A stretch of DNA of 64,000 bases from Ensifer adhaerens (GCF_013283195.1 NZ_JABEKT010000001.1:1090795-1154794), one strand, 5' to 3'; shown: positions 46,508-55,218, counted from the stretch's first letter. The notes: generated by a model not told the origin, from the letters alone. Numbers and translations are program-made.

Positions 46508-47164
46508 ATGAGGCTGTATTACTTCACAAAAGCCGAACACGGCCTCCAGAATGTTGCGAAGCGCCGGATCAAGATTGCTCGGATCAAAGACTTGAACGAC
46601 CCGTTCGAGTTCCTTCCTCTCCGCCTGCCTGACAAAGCTTCGCGGATCGGCATGCGAGAGATGAAGAAGCTGGCTGACAAGGAGTATGGGATCGTCTGCC
46701 TGTCCGACAATTGGCAGCATCCCATGATGTGGTCTCACTACGCCGACCGGCACAGAGGGATTTGCTTGGCGTTCGACGTTGTCGGCACCCGCCCGATCAT
46801 CCCCATCAGCTACGCCGAAAACCTGCTTGAGGCTAAGGACTTCAAAAGGAAACAGTTCGATGACTTTACCGTCACCGACTTCATGGAGACCTGGTTCGTC
46901 AAATACGCCTCCTGGGCCTATGAGGAGGAACGCCGAATGGTCTTTCGGCTGGATCAGGAGGAGAAGGACGGCGACCTCTATTTCCACCACTTCGAGCCCC
47001 ACCTAAGGCTTGCTCAGGTTATCGTGGGTACTGAAAGCTCGGTGAGCCGACAGCAGGTGGCTGATGCCATCGGTGACCTATCCGATGTAGATACCTTCAA
47101 GGCGCGTTTGGCATTCAAGAGCTTCACCGTTCGGAAAAACGATCTCCCGCGGCTGTGGAAGTGA
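46508..47164 (+). CDS. DUF2971 protein
   Basis: A 218-residue soluble protein with the DUF2971 hallmarks: YYFTKAEHG at the start, KDLNDPFEFLPL near residue 28, GIVCLSDNWQHPMMWSHYADRHRGICLAFD near residue 61, and the YEEERRMVFRL segment. The family has no established biochemical function; members are frequent in accessory and defence-associated loci. It starts with a TAATG overlap at the end of a broken upstream frame. Lower GC than the core genes suggests transfer. It lies convergent to the 47168-47971 gene, with a three-base gap. Confidence 0.8.
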   Translation: MRLYYFTKAEHGLQNVAKRRIKIARIKDLNDPFEFLPLRLPDKASRIGMREMKKLADKEYGIVCLSDNWQHPMMWSHYADRHRGICLAFDVVGTRPIIPISYAENLLEAKDFKRKQFDDFTVTDFMETWFVKYASWAYEEERRMVFRLDQEEKDGDLYFHHFEPHLRLAQVIVGTESSVSRQQVADAIGDLSDVDTFKARLAFKSFTVRKNDLPRLWK

Positions 47165-47167
47165 CCG

Positions 47168-47971
47168 CTACGTGTCCAGGTATTGCTGTTCCTTGAACTT
47201 CGAGTCGCTTCGATAGTAGCTGCGGTACGTCTTGTCGCGATCGTCGTCGACGAACACGGTATGGAGACCGTACTCATTGGTGTCCGCGAAGTGGATGCCG
47301 TAGCCGATCTCCGGGCTATGTTCGACGAGGACAGATCGGATGGACACCGTGCCGTCGTCGTACGTGTTGACGTCGATCCCACCTGGCACGTTTCGAAGGG
47401 CGCGCAGCAAGGCGTAGTAGCGTTCCATGGCGTCACGCAAGCGGTTTTCGAAGGCACGATCCTTGCGCTTGCGGATCGCTTTGTCGAGTTGCTCGGCCTC
47501 ACGCTCGCTGAAAACCTCGAGCGTGGTCCCCTTCCTGGCGGCGTTGATGATCAGCATCTGCGAGATGTCGGCATACCGATCAATGAGATCGTTTGTGTCG
47601 AGCGACGACCTGGCGTCCTGAGAGGCGACGAAGTGCATGGTGCCGTACGGCTCAAAGTCTTGAAAAGCTGGGTACTTCAGGCAAAGGGCTTTGAAGTCGG
47701 CGTCGATCCGCTCTTTCCCGGCTTTCCTGAGGTCTTTCTCATAGGTCAGCAATTTGTGGAAGGCGCGGTGCATAGCCTCGGTGTCGTCCACCATGATCTC
47801 GTTGGCCAGATCACGGCGCAGGCCGTCGAGATATCGCATCTCGGCCTCATCGACGTCCCTGTTGAGTTTCTCGGCGACGAACCGTGTCGAGTCCGACTTT
47901 CCTTTCCAGACTGTCCTGCAAAAGAGCCAGCCAACAGCAAAGCCCGACACGCCGGTCAAGATTTCTTCCAT
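47168..47971 (-). CDS. Membrane-anchored protein of unknown function
   Basis: A 267-residue protein. Residues about 5-22 (LTGVSGFAVGWLFCRTVW) form one membrane helix. A charged helical region follows (EAEMRYLDGLRRDLANEIM; TYEKDLRKAGKERIDADF), and a C-terminal part includes ENRLRDAMERYYALLRALRNV and an acidic DTNEYGLHTVFVDDDRDKT. The ATG at 47971 has AGGGAAAATC upstream. No recognised domain. It is opposite in strand to the other island genes, so it may be a separate transcription unit. Function is unassigned. Confidence 0.6.
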   Translation of the reverse strand: MEEILTGVSGFAVGWLFCRTVWKGKSDSTRFVAEKLNRDVDEAEMRYLDGLRRDLANEIMVDDTEAMHRAFHKLLTYEKDLRKAGKERIDADFKALCLKYPAFQDFEPYGTMHFVASQDARSSLDTNDLIDRYADISQMLIINAARKGTTLEVFSEREAEQLDKAIRKRKDRAFENRLRDAMERYYALLRALRNVPGGIDVNTYDDGTVSIRSVLVEHSPEIGYGIHFADTNEYGLHTVFVDDDRDKTYRSYYRSDSKFKEQQYLDT

Positions 47972-48047
47972 GATTTTCCCTGCCTACCACCAGACGTTGA
48001 CCCTACTTGATTGCCGTGCAAGATCAAGACGATGAACGGAGGCGTAG

Positions 48048-48361
48048 ATGATCAGGGATAATCTTACCTGGGAGACTAATTCGACGCTGAGTTACCCAAG
48101 TGGCAACGAAGGATGCGTGGTGCGCTACCAAGAAGACTGGCGCGGAGTGCAGCTGATTGTTACGAGAATACATTCGTCGACAAAGTGCGCAGCGGGTTGA
48201 AGGAATACTGGATGCATAATGACTTCGCGCTGCCCCCCGATCTTGGAATTGCAGTCGCCGCGCACTCAGGTGCGACCGTCGAGTTGGGACAACCTCTTGC
48301 CAAAACTAGTGACGACGAGGTTTTGGAGAAGGTGAAGACCCAAGGCGTGGCGGTCGACTGA
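48048..48361 (+). pseudogene. Frameshifted small gene
   Basis: ATG 48048 follows GGAGG (48038-48042), an excellent ribosome site, and encodes 50 residues (MIRDNLTWETNSTLSYPSGN...) before a stop at 48200. The overlapping frame that ends at 48361 carries the continuation DCYENTFVDKVRSGLKEYW and DDEVLEKVKTQGVAVD. Joining the two near base 48150 by a -1 (or +2) shift would give one protein of about 104 residues. It is therefore probably a broken gene, or less likely one with programmed frameshifting. The 97 bases after it hold nothing obvious. Confidence 0.45.
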
Positions 48362-48458
48362 AGGGCCGAAATCAAATGTAGGTATCGCACTGACGACGAC
48401 CGACTTGCGTCGGGCGCGATGACCATCCCGATTCGGTGACCTCTTGCTCCCTTGCCGC

Positions 48459-49340
48459 TCAAGCAAACATCTGATGCTCGGCCGTCACCAGTTCCTGCAG
48501 AAACGCAACGACGGTGCGCACGCGCACCAGGTCGCGGGCGCTTTCGTGATAGGTGGTCCAGTAGGCGCGCCGGATCGTCGTCTCCGGCAGGATGCGTTCG
48601 AGTTCGGGTGTGTGCCGGGCGATGTAGTTGTGCAGGATGCCGATGCCGGCGCTGGAGCGCACGGCCTCCGTCTGGCCGGTGGCGCTGGAGATCTCGAAGG
48701 AGGCATCCCAGCTTCGCATGATCTCGGCGGAAAAATTGAGCGACGGCGTGAAGATCAGGTCCTCGACATAGCCGATGCGGCGATGGTGCTTGAGGTCGTC
48801 GATCGTCTTCGGCGTACCGTGCTGCGCCAGGTAGGGCGTCGACGCATAGAGGCCGAGCGTGTAGTCGGTCAGTTTCGATGAGACCAGCCGTCCCTGTTCC
48901 GGCCGTTCGATGGTGATGGCGATATCGGCTTCGCGCTGCGACAGCGAGAAGGAGCGGGGGACCGGCACGAGCTGCAGCTTCAGTTCCGGATAGCGCGCCG
49001 TCAGCCGGCCGAGGCGCGGTGCGAGGAAGGAAACGCCAAATCCATCGGGCGCGCCGATGCGCACGGTGCCGGCGATCGCCGTGTCGATGCGGCCGATCTG
49101 TGACTGCGCCGCCAGCATTTCCGTTTCCATGCGTTCGGCCGCCGCCAGGAAGATCTCGCCCTCGGCCGTCAGTTCGCAGCCGTTCGGCCGGCGCACCAAG
49201 AGCCGCGTCTTCAGCGTTTCCTCAAGCGCAGTCACACGCCGGCTGAGCGTGGCGTGGTTGAGCCCGAGCCGCTTGGAAGCGGCAAGGATCTGCCCGGTGC
49301 GCGCTACCGCCAAAAACATTCTCACATCGTCCCAATTCAT
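48459..49340 (-). CDS. LysR-family transcriptional regulator
   Basis: The 293-residue protein has the LysR winged helix at residues 1-60 (WDDVRMFLAVARTGQILAASKRLGLNHATLSRRVTALEETLKTRLLVRR), then an effector-binding domain (GTVRIGAPDGFGVSFLAPRL). It diverges from mmsA with 116 bases between the starts, the normal layout for a LysR protein that controls its divergent neighbour. The effector might be a branched-chain or inositol catabolite, by context only. Gene composition returns to that of the core chromosome here, marking the right edge of the accessory region. Confidence 0.9.
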   Translation of the reverse strand: MNWDDVRMFLAVARTGQILAASKRLGLNHATLSRRVTALEETLKTRLLVRRPNGCELTAEGEIFLAAAERMETEMLAAQSQIGRIDTAIAGTVRIGAPDGFGVSFLAPRLGRLTARYPELKLQLVPVPRSFSLSQREADIAITIERPEQGRLVSSKLTDYTLGLYASTPYLAQHGTPKTIDDLKHHRRIGYVEDLIFTPSLNFSAEIMRSWDASFEISSATGQTEAVRSSAGIGILHNYIARHTPELERILPETTIRRAYWTTYHESARDLVRVRTVVAFLQELVTAEHQMFA

Positions 49341-49456
49341 GTTTCAAATCCCTATGGACTTTAATCTGCGCACAACGGTTGCTGAATATCGGAAATTGCT
49401 TTGTTCAAATCGTAGTGCGATCATGCCGCCACAATCAAGATCAGGAGGAGACATCC

Positions 49457-50953
49457 ATGTACGAACTGGGTCATTTCATCGATGGCAAGCGCGTTGCCGG
49501 CACCAGCGGCCGCACGAGCAACATTTTCAACCCGGCAACGGGCGAAGTGCAGGGCACCGTGGCGCTGGCAAGCGACGCGGAACTGGGCGCAGCCGTCGCC
49601 AGCGCCAAGGCTGCGCAGCCGAAGTGGGCCGCCACCAACCCACAGCGCCGCGCCCGCGTCTTCATGAAGTTCGTCGAACTCTTGAACACCCACATGAACG
49701 AGCTTGCCGAGATCCTGTCGCGCGAGCACGGCAAGACGATCGAAGACGCCAAGGGCGATCTCGTTCGCGGCCTGGAAGTCTGCGAATTCGTCATTGGCAT
49801 TCCGCATCTGCAGAAGAGCGAGTTCACCGAGGGTGCAGGCCCCGGCATCGACATGTATTCGATCCGCCAGGCTGTCGGCATCGGCGCCGGCATCACGCCG
49901 TTCAACTTCCCCGCCATGATCCCGATGTGGATGTTTGCGCCGGCGATCGCCTGCGGCAACGCCTTCATCCTGAAGCCGTCCGAGCGTGATCCGTCCGTTC
50001 CGATCCGCCTTGCCGAACTGATGATCGAAGCAGGCCTGCCGGCCGGCATCCTCAACGTCGTCAACGGTGACAAGGGCGCGGTCGACGCGATCCTCACCAA
50101 CCCCGAGATTTCTGCCGTGTCCTTCGTCGGCTCGACGCCGATTGCCCGCTACGTCTATGGTACGGCTGCCATGAACGGCAAGCGCGCCCAGTGCTTCGGC
50201 GGCGCCAAGAACCACATGATCATCATGCCGGACGCCGATCTGGACCAGGCTGCCAACGCGCTGATGGGTGCGGGCTACGGCTCGGCCGGCGAGCGTTGCA
50301 TGGCAATCTCCGTTGCCGTTCCGGTCGGCGAAGACACCGCCGACCGCCTGATCGCCAAGCTGACGCCGATGGTCGAAAGCCTGCGCATCGGCCCCTACAC
50401 CGACGAGAAGGCCGACATGGGCCCAGTCGTCACCAAGGAAGCCCAGGCGCGCATCAAGAGCCTGATCGACAGTGGTGTCGAGGCGGGCGCCAAGCTCGTC
50501 GTCGACGGCCGCGATTTCAAGCTCCAGGGCTATGAGGATGGCTACTTCGTCGGCGGTTGCCTGTTCGACCACGTCACCCCCGACATGGACATCTACAAGA
50601 CAGAGATCTTTGGACCGGTTCTTTCGGTTGTTCGCGCCAAGAACTACGAGGAAGCCCTCGACCTGCCGATGAAGCACGAATACGGCAACGGCGTCGCGAT
50701 CTACACCCGCGACGGTGATGCGGCCCGCGACTTCGCCTCGCGCATCAACATCGGCATGGTTGGCGTCAACGTTCCGATCCCGGTTCCGCTCGCCTACCAC
50801 TCCTTCGGCGGCTGGAAGTCCTCGTCATTCGGCGACCTCAACCAGCACGGCACGGACTCGATCAAGTTCTGGACCAAGACCAAGACGATCACCGAGCGTT
50901 GGCCGTCGGGCATCAAGGACGGTGCCGAGTTCGTCATGCCGACGATGAAGTAA
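49457..50953 (+). CDS. mmsA: CoA-acylating methylmalonate-semialdehyde dehydrogenase
   Basis: Converts methylmalonate semialdehyde (valine catabolism) or malonate semialdehyde (inositol catabolism) to acyl-CoA. The ATG at 49457 follows AGGAGGAG (49443-49450) and gives 498 residues; the frame opens earlier but is not family-like. Aldehyde dehydrogenase features: GITPFNFPAMIPMWMFAPA, FVGSTPIARYVYG, FGGAKNHMIIMPDADLDQA and catalytic Cys281 in GERCMAISVAVPVG. It also shows the family's ITPFNFPAM near residue 150. Strong terminator follows at 50982-51007. Confidence 0.94.
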   Translation: MYELGHFIDGKRVAGTSGRTSNIFNPATGEVQGTVALASDAELGAAVASAKAAQPKWAATNPQRRARVFMKFVELLNTHMNELAEILSREHGKTIEDAKGDLVRGLEVCEFVIGIPHLQKSEFTEGAGPGIDMYSIRQAVGIGAGITPFNFPAMIPMWMFAPAIACGNAFILKPSERDPSVPIRLAELMIEAGLPAGILNVVNGDKGAVDAILTNPEISAVSFVGSTPIARYVYGTAAMNGKRAQCFGGAKNHMIIMPDADLDQAANALMGAGYGSAGERCMAISVAVPVGEDTADRLIAKLTPMVESLRIGPYTDEKADMGPVVTKEAQARIKSLIDSGVEAGAKLVVDGRDFKLQGYEDGYFVGGCLFDHVTPDMDIYKTEIFGPVLSVVRAKNYEEALDLPMKHEYGNGVAIYTRDGDAARDFASRINIGMVGVNVPIPVPLAYHSFGGWKSSSFGDLNQHGTDSIKFWTKTKTITERWPSGIKDGAEFVMPTMK

Positions 50954-50981
50954 CAACGGGATAAAGATCCTCCCGCCTCCA

Positions 50982-51007
50982 GGGCCTCCTTCGGGAGGCC
51001 CTTTTTT
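50982..51007 (+). terminator. Terminator of mmsA
   Basis: GGGCCTCC, tetraloop TTCG, GGAGGCCC, then TTTTTT. The stable C(UUCG)G loop makes this an unusually strong hairpin. Confidence 0.92.
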
Positions 51008-51272
51008 GTTGCATGCTCTGGACCTCTTTCCGACGGCTCTTTCTTGTTGCATGGCATGTTGCGATGCAACTAATTTGATATGCCGAGGCGGCCGAAAATT
51101 GATTCGGCCTTGATCGAATATCGCAAGCATTTCGACCGTTCTTTTGCATGGAAGGCTCATCCGGGGGGATAGCCACAGTTCGCTGGGTTCACAAATGACG
51201 TCATCCTGTCGCAACGCGGCGCCTGTTTGATAGCGGGCAGCCGCAAGCTGGTTTCATTGAGAGAGGTTTATC

Positions 51273-52379
51273 ATGGTCGTGGCCGAAACAGCGTCGATGC
51301 AAGGGACGTTGACGCAGAGGGTACCGGACAATTTCCACCGTCTGTCGTTTACCGGCAGCGGAAAGGAGTATTTTGGCATCTGGATCGTCAACGTGCTTTT
51401 GACGATCATCACGCTCGGCATCTATTCCGCCTGGGCAAAAGTTCGCCGCAATCGCTATTTCTACGGCAACACCGTGCTGCTCGGGCGCGCCTTCGAATAT
51501 CATGCCAAGGGCAAGCAGATCCTGATCGGTCGCCTGATCGTCTTCGCCTATCTGATCTTCTACAACGTCATGCTGACCTTCGTGCCGATCGCCGGCATCA
51601 TGCTTGCGCTGTTGCTGGTGGCCTTCGTGCCATGGCTGGTCGTCAGAGGCCTGCGCTTCAGCGCCCGCGTGACCAGCTATCGCAATGTGCGGTTCGATTT
51701 CGTCGGCGGCGTCGGCGGTGCGTTCCTCGCCTTCATCGTCGGCCCGGTCATCTCGGTCCTGACGCTCGGCATCCTCGTGCCGCTCGCCAGCCGCTGGTCC
51801 TATCGCTACATCGGCAGCAACCTGCGTTACGGGCAGCGCGCATTCGCGACCGATCCCTCGGTCGGTACGATCTACAGGTCCTGGTTCCTGTCGGCAGCGA
51901 TCATCGTCGCCGGCCTCGCGATCATCGCCTTCGTCGGGTTCCTCAACTTCGCGGTGATCATGGCGCTGTTCGACGGTTCCGTCGAGCCGACCGGGGGCAT
52001 ACAGTTTTCGATGATCGCGCTGTTCGTCTTCGGTTACATCGCGCTCGTCTCGATCTTCGGCGTCGCAGCGCTGTTTTACCGTGCCGGTGTGCGCAACGTC
52101 GCCTGGTCGGCAACGACATTCGACGGCAAGCACCAGCTGACGAGCGATCTGTCGCGGGGGCGCTATGCATGGATCGCGGTGACCAACCTGATCGTCACCG
52201 TCATCACCCTGGGGCTGATGCGTCCCTGGGCTGCCGTGCGAATGGCGCGGTATGTCAATGAACATACAGGCGTGCATTTCGAGGGCAATGTCGGCGAGAT
52301 GTTCGACAAGATCGCTCAAGAGGGTTCGGCCGTCGGTTCGGAATTCATGGACTTCGAAGGCTTCGACTTTGGCTTCTGA
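51273..52379 (+). CDS. DUF898 membrane protein
   Basis: A multi-pass inner-membrane protein of 368 residues, YjgN/DUF898 family. It opens with FHRLSFTGSGKEYFGIWIVNVLLTIITLGIYSAWAKVRRNRYFYGNT, the family signature, repeated in part later (LSRGRYAWIAVTNLIVTVITLGLMRPWAAVRMARYV). About six hydrophobic segments. The start ATG 51273 follows GAGAGG. Function of the family is unknown. The downstream M48 peptidase gene overlaps its 3' end, so the two are translationally linked. Confidence 0.85.
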   Translation: MVVAETASMQGTLTQRVPDNFHRLSFTGSGKEYFGIWIVNVLLTIITLGIYSAWAKVRRNRYFYGNTVLLGRAFEYHAKGKQILIGRLIVFAYLIFYNVMLTFVPIAGIMLALLLVAFVPWLVVRGLRFSARVTSYRNVRFDFVGGVGGAFLAFIVGPVISVLTLGILVPLASRWSYRYIGSNLRYGQRAFATDPSVGTIYRSWFLSAAIIVAGLAIIAFVGFLNFAVIMALFDGSVEPTGGIQFSMIALFVFGYIALVSIFGVAALFYRAGVRNVAWSATTFDGKHQLTSDLSRGRYAWIAVTNLIVTVITLGLMRPWAAVRMARYVNEHTGVHFEGNVGEMFDKIAQEGSAVGSEFMDFEGFDFGF

Positions 52380-53424
52380 CGGAACAGAGATTGCTGTTGG
52401 CGAGTGGCATCCGGCAGGCTCCAGCCGGTCGGTGCCATCCCGTCTGATCGACGCCGGTGGCGGCTTCAAGGTTTTGGATGAGGCCGGCCTCGAGCTTACC
52501 GCCGGCACGTTTGCTGCGGTGGATGTTTCTGCGCGTGTAGGGGCCATTCCGCGTCGCGCCGAATTTCCCGACGGTTCGCTGTTCGAAACCACCGACAACG
52601 ATACCATCGATCGTTTCTTGAAGGCCAAGGGAAAGACCAGTCTCGTCCACGAATGGGAACGCTTTCACCCGCGGCTGATCGCGGTCGTTCTGGCGACAGT
52701 GCTGAGCGGCGTGGCGATTTATCGTTATGCCGTGCCTGCACTTGTCGAAATCGCCGTGCTGGTGACGCCGCCGATCGTCCCGAAGATCATGTCGGCAAGC
52801 ACGCTCGAGACCATGGACCGCTCGGTTCTCGATACCTCGGCATTGGCAGCCGAGCGCCAGCAGAAGATCCGCGACGGGTTCGCCGGGATCGCGCGGCTGT
52901 CCGATCGAGGCGAGGGCGGATTTAGCCTCAATTTCCGCAAGGGTGGCGCCATCGGACCAAACGCCTTCGCGCTCCCGGACGGCACGCTGATCGTCACCGA
53001 TGAACTGGTCGAGCTTGCCGGCGACGACACCGAAATGATCGTCGGCGTGCTGGCGCACGAGATCGGTCACGTCGAGCTGGAACATAGCCTGCGGCAGATC
53101 TACCGCGCGGCCGGTGTTGCGGGACTGGTGATGATGATTGGCGGCGACATCGGCTCCGGTGCGGAAGACATTCTGGTGCAGGGCGCCGGCCTCTTGTCGC
53201 TCTCCTACTCGCGGGCAGCGGAGGCGGCGGCGGATCGGCATTCCGTCGAGTTGATGGTGAAGGCCAAGCGGGATCCCACGGCGATCGCCCGGTTCTTCGA
53301 TCTGCTCGAAAAAGAGCTTGGCGACAGTTCCGATACCAGCATCCTTGCGACCCATCCCGGCACGCCGGAGCGCCGCAAGGCAATTCTCGATTATGCCGGC
53401 GAACTCAAGGCGCAGGGTCAGTAG
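52369..53424 (+). CDS. M48-family metallopeptidase
   Basis: A 351-residue peptidase that starts at TTG 52369, overlapping the DUF898 gene by 11 bases; no ATG lies in a suitable place. An N-terminal beta-rich domain (residues 1-95, as in DUF7092-type M48 proteins) precedes one membrane helix near 104-124 (AVVLATVLSGVAIYRYAVPALVEI). The zinc site is intact: His230-Glu231-Ile-Gly-His234 and Glu285 in SRAAEAAADRHSVELM. The catalytic domain includes GPNAFALPDGTLIVTDELVEL. It resembles LoiP/HtpX-type quality-control proteases. The pair with DUF898 suggests a membrane or envelope task, which is inference. Confidence 0.85.
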   Translation: MASDGTEIAVGEWHPAGSSRSVPSRLIDAGGGFKVLDEAGLELTAGTFAAVDVSARVGAIPRRAEFPDGSLFETTDNDTIDRFLKAKGKTSLVHEWERFHPRLIAVVLATVLSGVAIYRYAVPALVEIAVLVTPPIVPKIMSASTLETMDRSVLDTSALAAERQQKIRDGFAGIARLSDRGEGGFSLNFRKGGAIGPNAFALPDGTLIVTDELVELAGDDTEMIVGVLAHEIGHVELEHSLRQIYRAAGVAGLVMMIGGDIGSGAEDILVQGAGLLSLSYSRAAEAAADRHSVELMVKAKRDPTAIARFFDLLEKELGDSSDTSILATHPGTPERRKAILDYAGELKAQGQ

Positions 53425-53461
53425 GGGAAGAGGCTTCGAGCTTTGTCGCCCACGGTAGATC

Positions 53462-53497
53462 AAGAAACGAAAACGGCGGGCACATGGCCCGCCGTTT
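53462..53497 (-). terminator. Terminator of the fbpA-like gene
   Basis: AAACGGCGGGC and GCCCGCCGTTT flank a 5-base loop; on the minus strand it is followed by TTCGTTTC. Confidence 0.8.
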
Positions 53498-53520
53498 CCC
53501 GTTCATGCAATGGGTTTTGA

Positions 53521-54561
53521 TCAGTCCTGCGGACCGTCGTTGTAGCCGACCTTGTCGACCAGTTCCGACGCCTTCTTGCGGTTCGCTGCGATCTCGGCGA
53601 GCGGCAGTTCGTCCGGCTTGATCGTGCCGAAGGACTTGACCACGTCGGAGGGCTCGGCACCCGGCAGCACCGGATATTCGTAGACCTGCTCGGCATAGAT
53701 CTTCTGCGCTTCGCCTTCCGACAGGAATTCCATCAGCTTCAGCGCGTTGTCCTTGTTCGGGGAATTCTTGGCGAGCGCCATGCCCGAAATGTTCACATGC
53801 GTGCCGCGGTCCTTGGCGTTCGGGAAGAGGACCTTGATGGCCGCTGCCCATTCCTTCTGCTCCGGCTCCTTCTCGTTGGTCAGCATCAGACCGACATAGT
53901 AGGTGTTGCCGAGCGCAAGGTCGCATTCGCCGGCGAGGATCGCCTTGGCCTGGTCGCGGTCGCCGCCATCGGGCTTCTTCGCCAGATTGTTCTTCAGGCC
54001 GGTCAGCCACTTCTCGGTCTCGGCTTCGCCGTTGTGGGCGATCATCGAGGCGAACAGGCCGATATTGTAGGAGTGCTGGCCGTCACGCGTGCAGATCTTG
54101 CCCTTCCACTTGGGATCAGCGAGCTCTTCGTAGGTGATGTCGTTCTCGGCGACGCGGTCCTTGGAGGCGTAAACGACGCGGCCGCGGGTGGTCAGGCCGA
54201 ACCAGTTGCCTTCAGGATCGCGGAAATGTGCTGGAATGTCCTTGTTGATCGTCTCGTTGACGACAGGCTGGGTCACGCCTGCGTCCTTGGCCTCGGTGAG
54301 GCGGCTGATGTCAACGGTCAGGATCACGTCCGCCGGCGAGTTTGCGCCTTCGGCCTGGATGCGCTCGACGAGGCCCTTGTCGAGGAAGAGCACGTTCGTC
54401 GTGATGCCGGTTTCCTTGGTGAAGGCATCGAGCAGCGGCTTGATCAGGTCGGGCTGACGATAGGAATAGATGTTGACCTCGCCATCGGCCCAGGCGGCCG
54501 TGGACGCGAGCAGGCTTGCGGTGAGGGACAATACGCCCATTGCAGCTCTTGAAACGGACAT
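53521..54561 (-). CDS. fbpA: Iron(III) ABC transporter, periplasmic binding protein (FbpA-type)
   Basis: A 346-residue binding protein with a signal peptide (cleavage after AWA, about residue 24) and then DGEVNIYSYRQPDLIKPLLDAFTKETGI. The FbpA/FutA iron-site features are visible, including LGNTYYVGLM with the tandem tyrosines that ligate Fe(III). The ATG at 54561 follows GGAGGAAACC. It diverges from rirA, the iron-responsive repressor, so iron control is likely. I did not find the permease and ATPase here; a FbpB-type permease is at 38502-40250. The ligand assignment rests on family features. Confidence 0.85.
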   Translation of the reverse strand: MSVSRAAMGVLSLTASLLASTAAWADGEVNIYSYRQPDLIKPLLDAFTKETGITTNVLFLDKGLVERIQAEGANSPADVILTVDISRLTEAKDAGVTQPVVNETINKDIPAHFRDPEGNWFGLTTRGRVVYASKDRVAENDITYEELADPKWKGKICTRDGQHSYNIGLFASMIAHNGEAETEKWLTGLKNNLAKKPDGGDRDQAKAILAGECDLALGNTYYVGLMLTNEKEPEQKEWAAAIKVLFPNAKDRGTHVNISGMALAKNSPNKDNALKLMEFLSEGEAQKIYAEQVYEYPVLPGAEPSDVVKSFGTIKPDELPLAEIAANRKKASELVDKVGYNDGPQD

Positions 54562-54682
54562 GGTTTCCTCCATTTTTTGGTTTGAGCTAAGTTAACAAAA
54601 TCGCTCATCTTTTTGATCCGCAGCTGGCCAACAGTCAACCGGGTAACGGTTAACGATCAAGCAGATGTGACTTTTTCGGTTT

Positions 54683-54699
54683 TTTGGAATTGTTCCAAA
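54683..54699. promoter_or_regulatory. Candidate Irr/ICE-type box upstream of rirA
   Basis: TTTGGAA-TTG-TTCCAAA is a perfect 7+3+7 palindrome, 55 bases before the rirA start. It resembles the iron-control element (TTTAGAA-N3-TTCTAAA as I recall it) recognised by Irr in rhizobia. Confidence 0.55.
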
Positions 54700-54753
54700 C
54701 TACGATCCGTCCTATATGAAGGTTCGATAAACCTCTCGATTCCGGAGCAAATG

Positions 54754-55218
54754 ATGCGACTGACGAAACAAACGAACTACGCAGTTCGCATGTTGATGTA
54801 CTGCGCTGCAAACGGCGAGAGGCTCAGCCGCGTTCCCGAAATCGCCAAGGCCTATGGCGTCTCCGAGTTGTTTCTGTTCAAGATCCTTCAGCCGTTGACC
54901 CGCGCCGGCCTGGTCGAGACCGTGCGTGGCCGCAACGGCGGCGTACGCCTGCCGAAGCCCGCTTCAGCCATCACCCTGTTTGATGTGGTCAAGGTGACGG
55001 AAGACAGCTTCGCCATGGCCGAATGCTTCGAGGCCGGCGAAATCGATTGTCCGTTGGTTGACAGCTGCGGTCTCAATTCCGCTCTGCGCAAGGCTCTGAA
55101 CGCATTCTTCGAAGTGCTGCAGGGCTACACCATCGACGATCTGGTCAAGGCGCGTCCCCAGATCAACTTCCTGCTTGGTATCGAAGAGACCAAGCGTCCG
55201 CAGACGACTGCGGCCTGA
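54754..55218 (+). CDS. rirA: Iron-responsive Rrf2-family repressor
   Basis: The 154-residue Rrf2 protein starts MRLTKQTNYAVRMLMYCAAN, as in RirA. The winged helix includes IPEIAKAYGVSELFLFKILQ-like sequence (residues 28-47), and the iron-sulphur ligands are Cys91, Cys99 and Cys105 in the AECFEAGEIDCPLVDSCGLN segment. The start at ATG 54754 places GGAG seven bases upstream; ATG 54751 would add one residue. RirA represses iron-uptake genes when its cluster is intact. It is divergent from the fbpA-like gene. A palindrome upstream resembles an Irr box. Confidence 0.95.
   Translation: MRLTKQTNYAVRMLMYCAANGERLSRVPEIAKAYGVSELFLFKILQPLTRAGLVETVRGRNGGVRLPKPASAITLFDVVKVTEDSFAMAECFEAGEIDCPLVDSCGLNSALRKALNAFFEVLQGYTIDDLVKARPQINFLLGIEETKRPQTTAA

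Noticed and set aside
44810-48458. Second copy of the tRNA-His 3' end as attR
   Set aside because: I searched by eye for CCCCCAACCGTACCA-like sequence to the island's right edge and found none.
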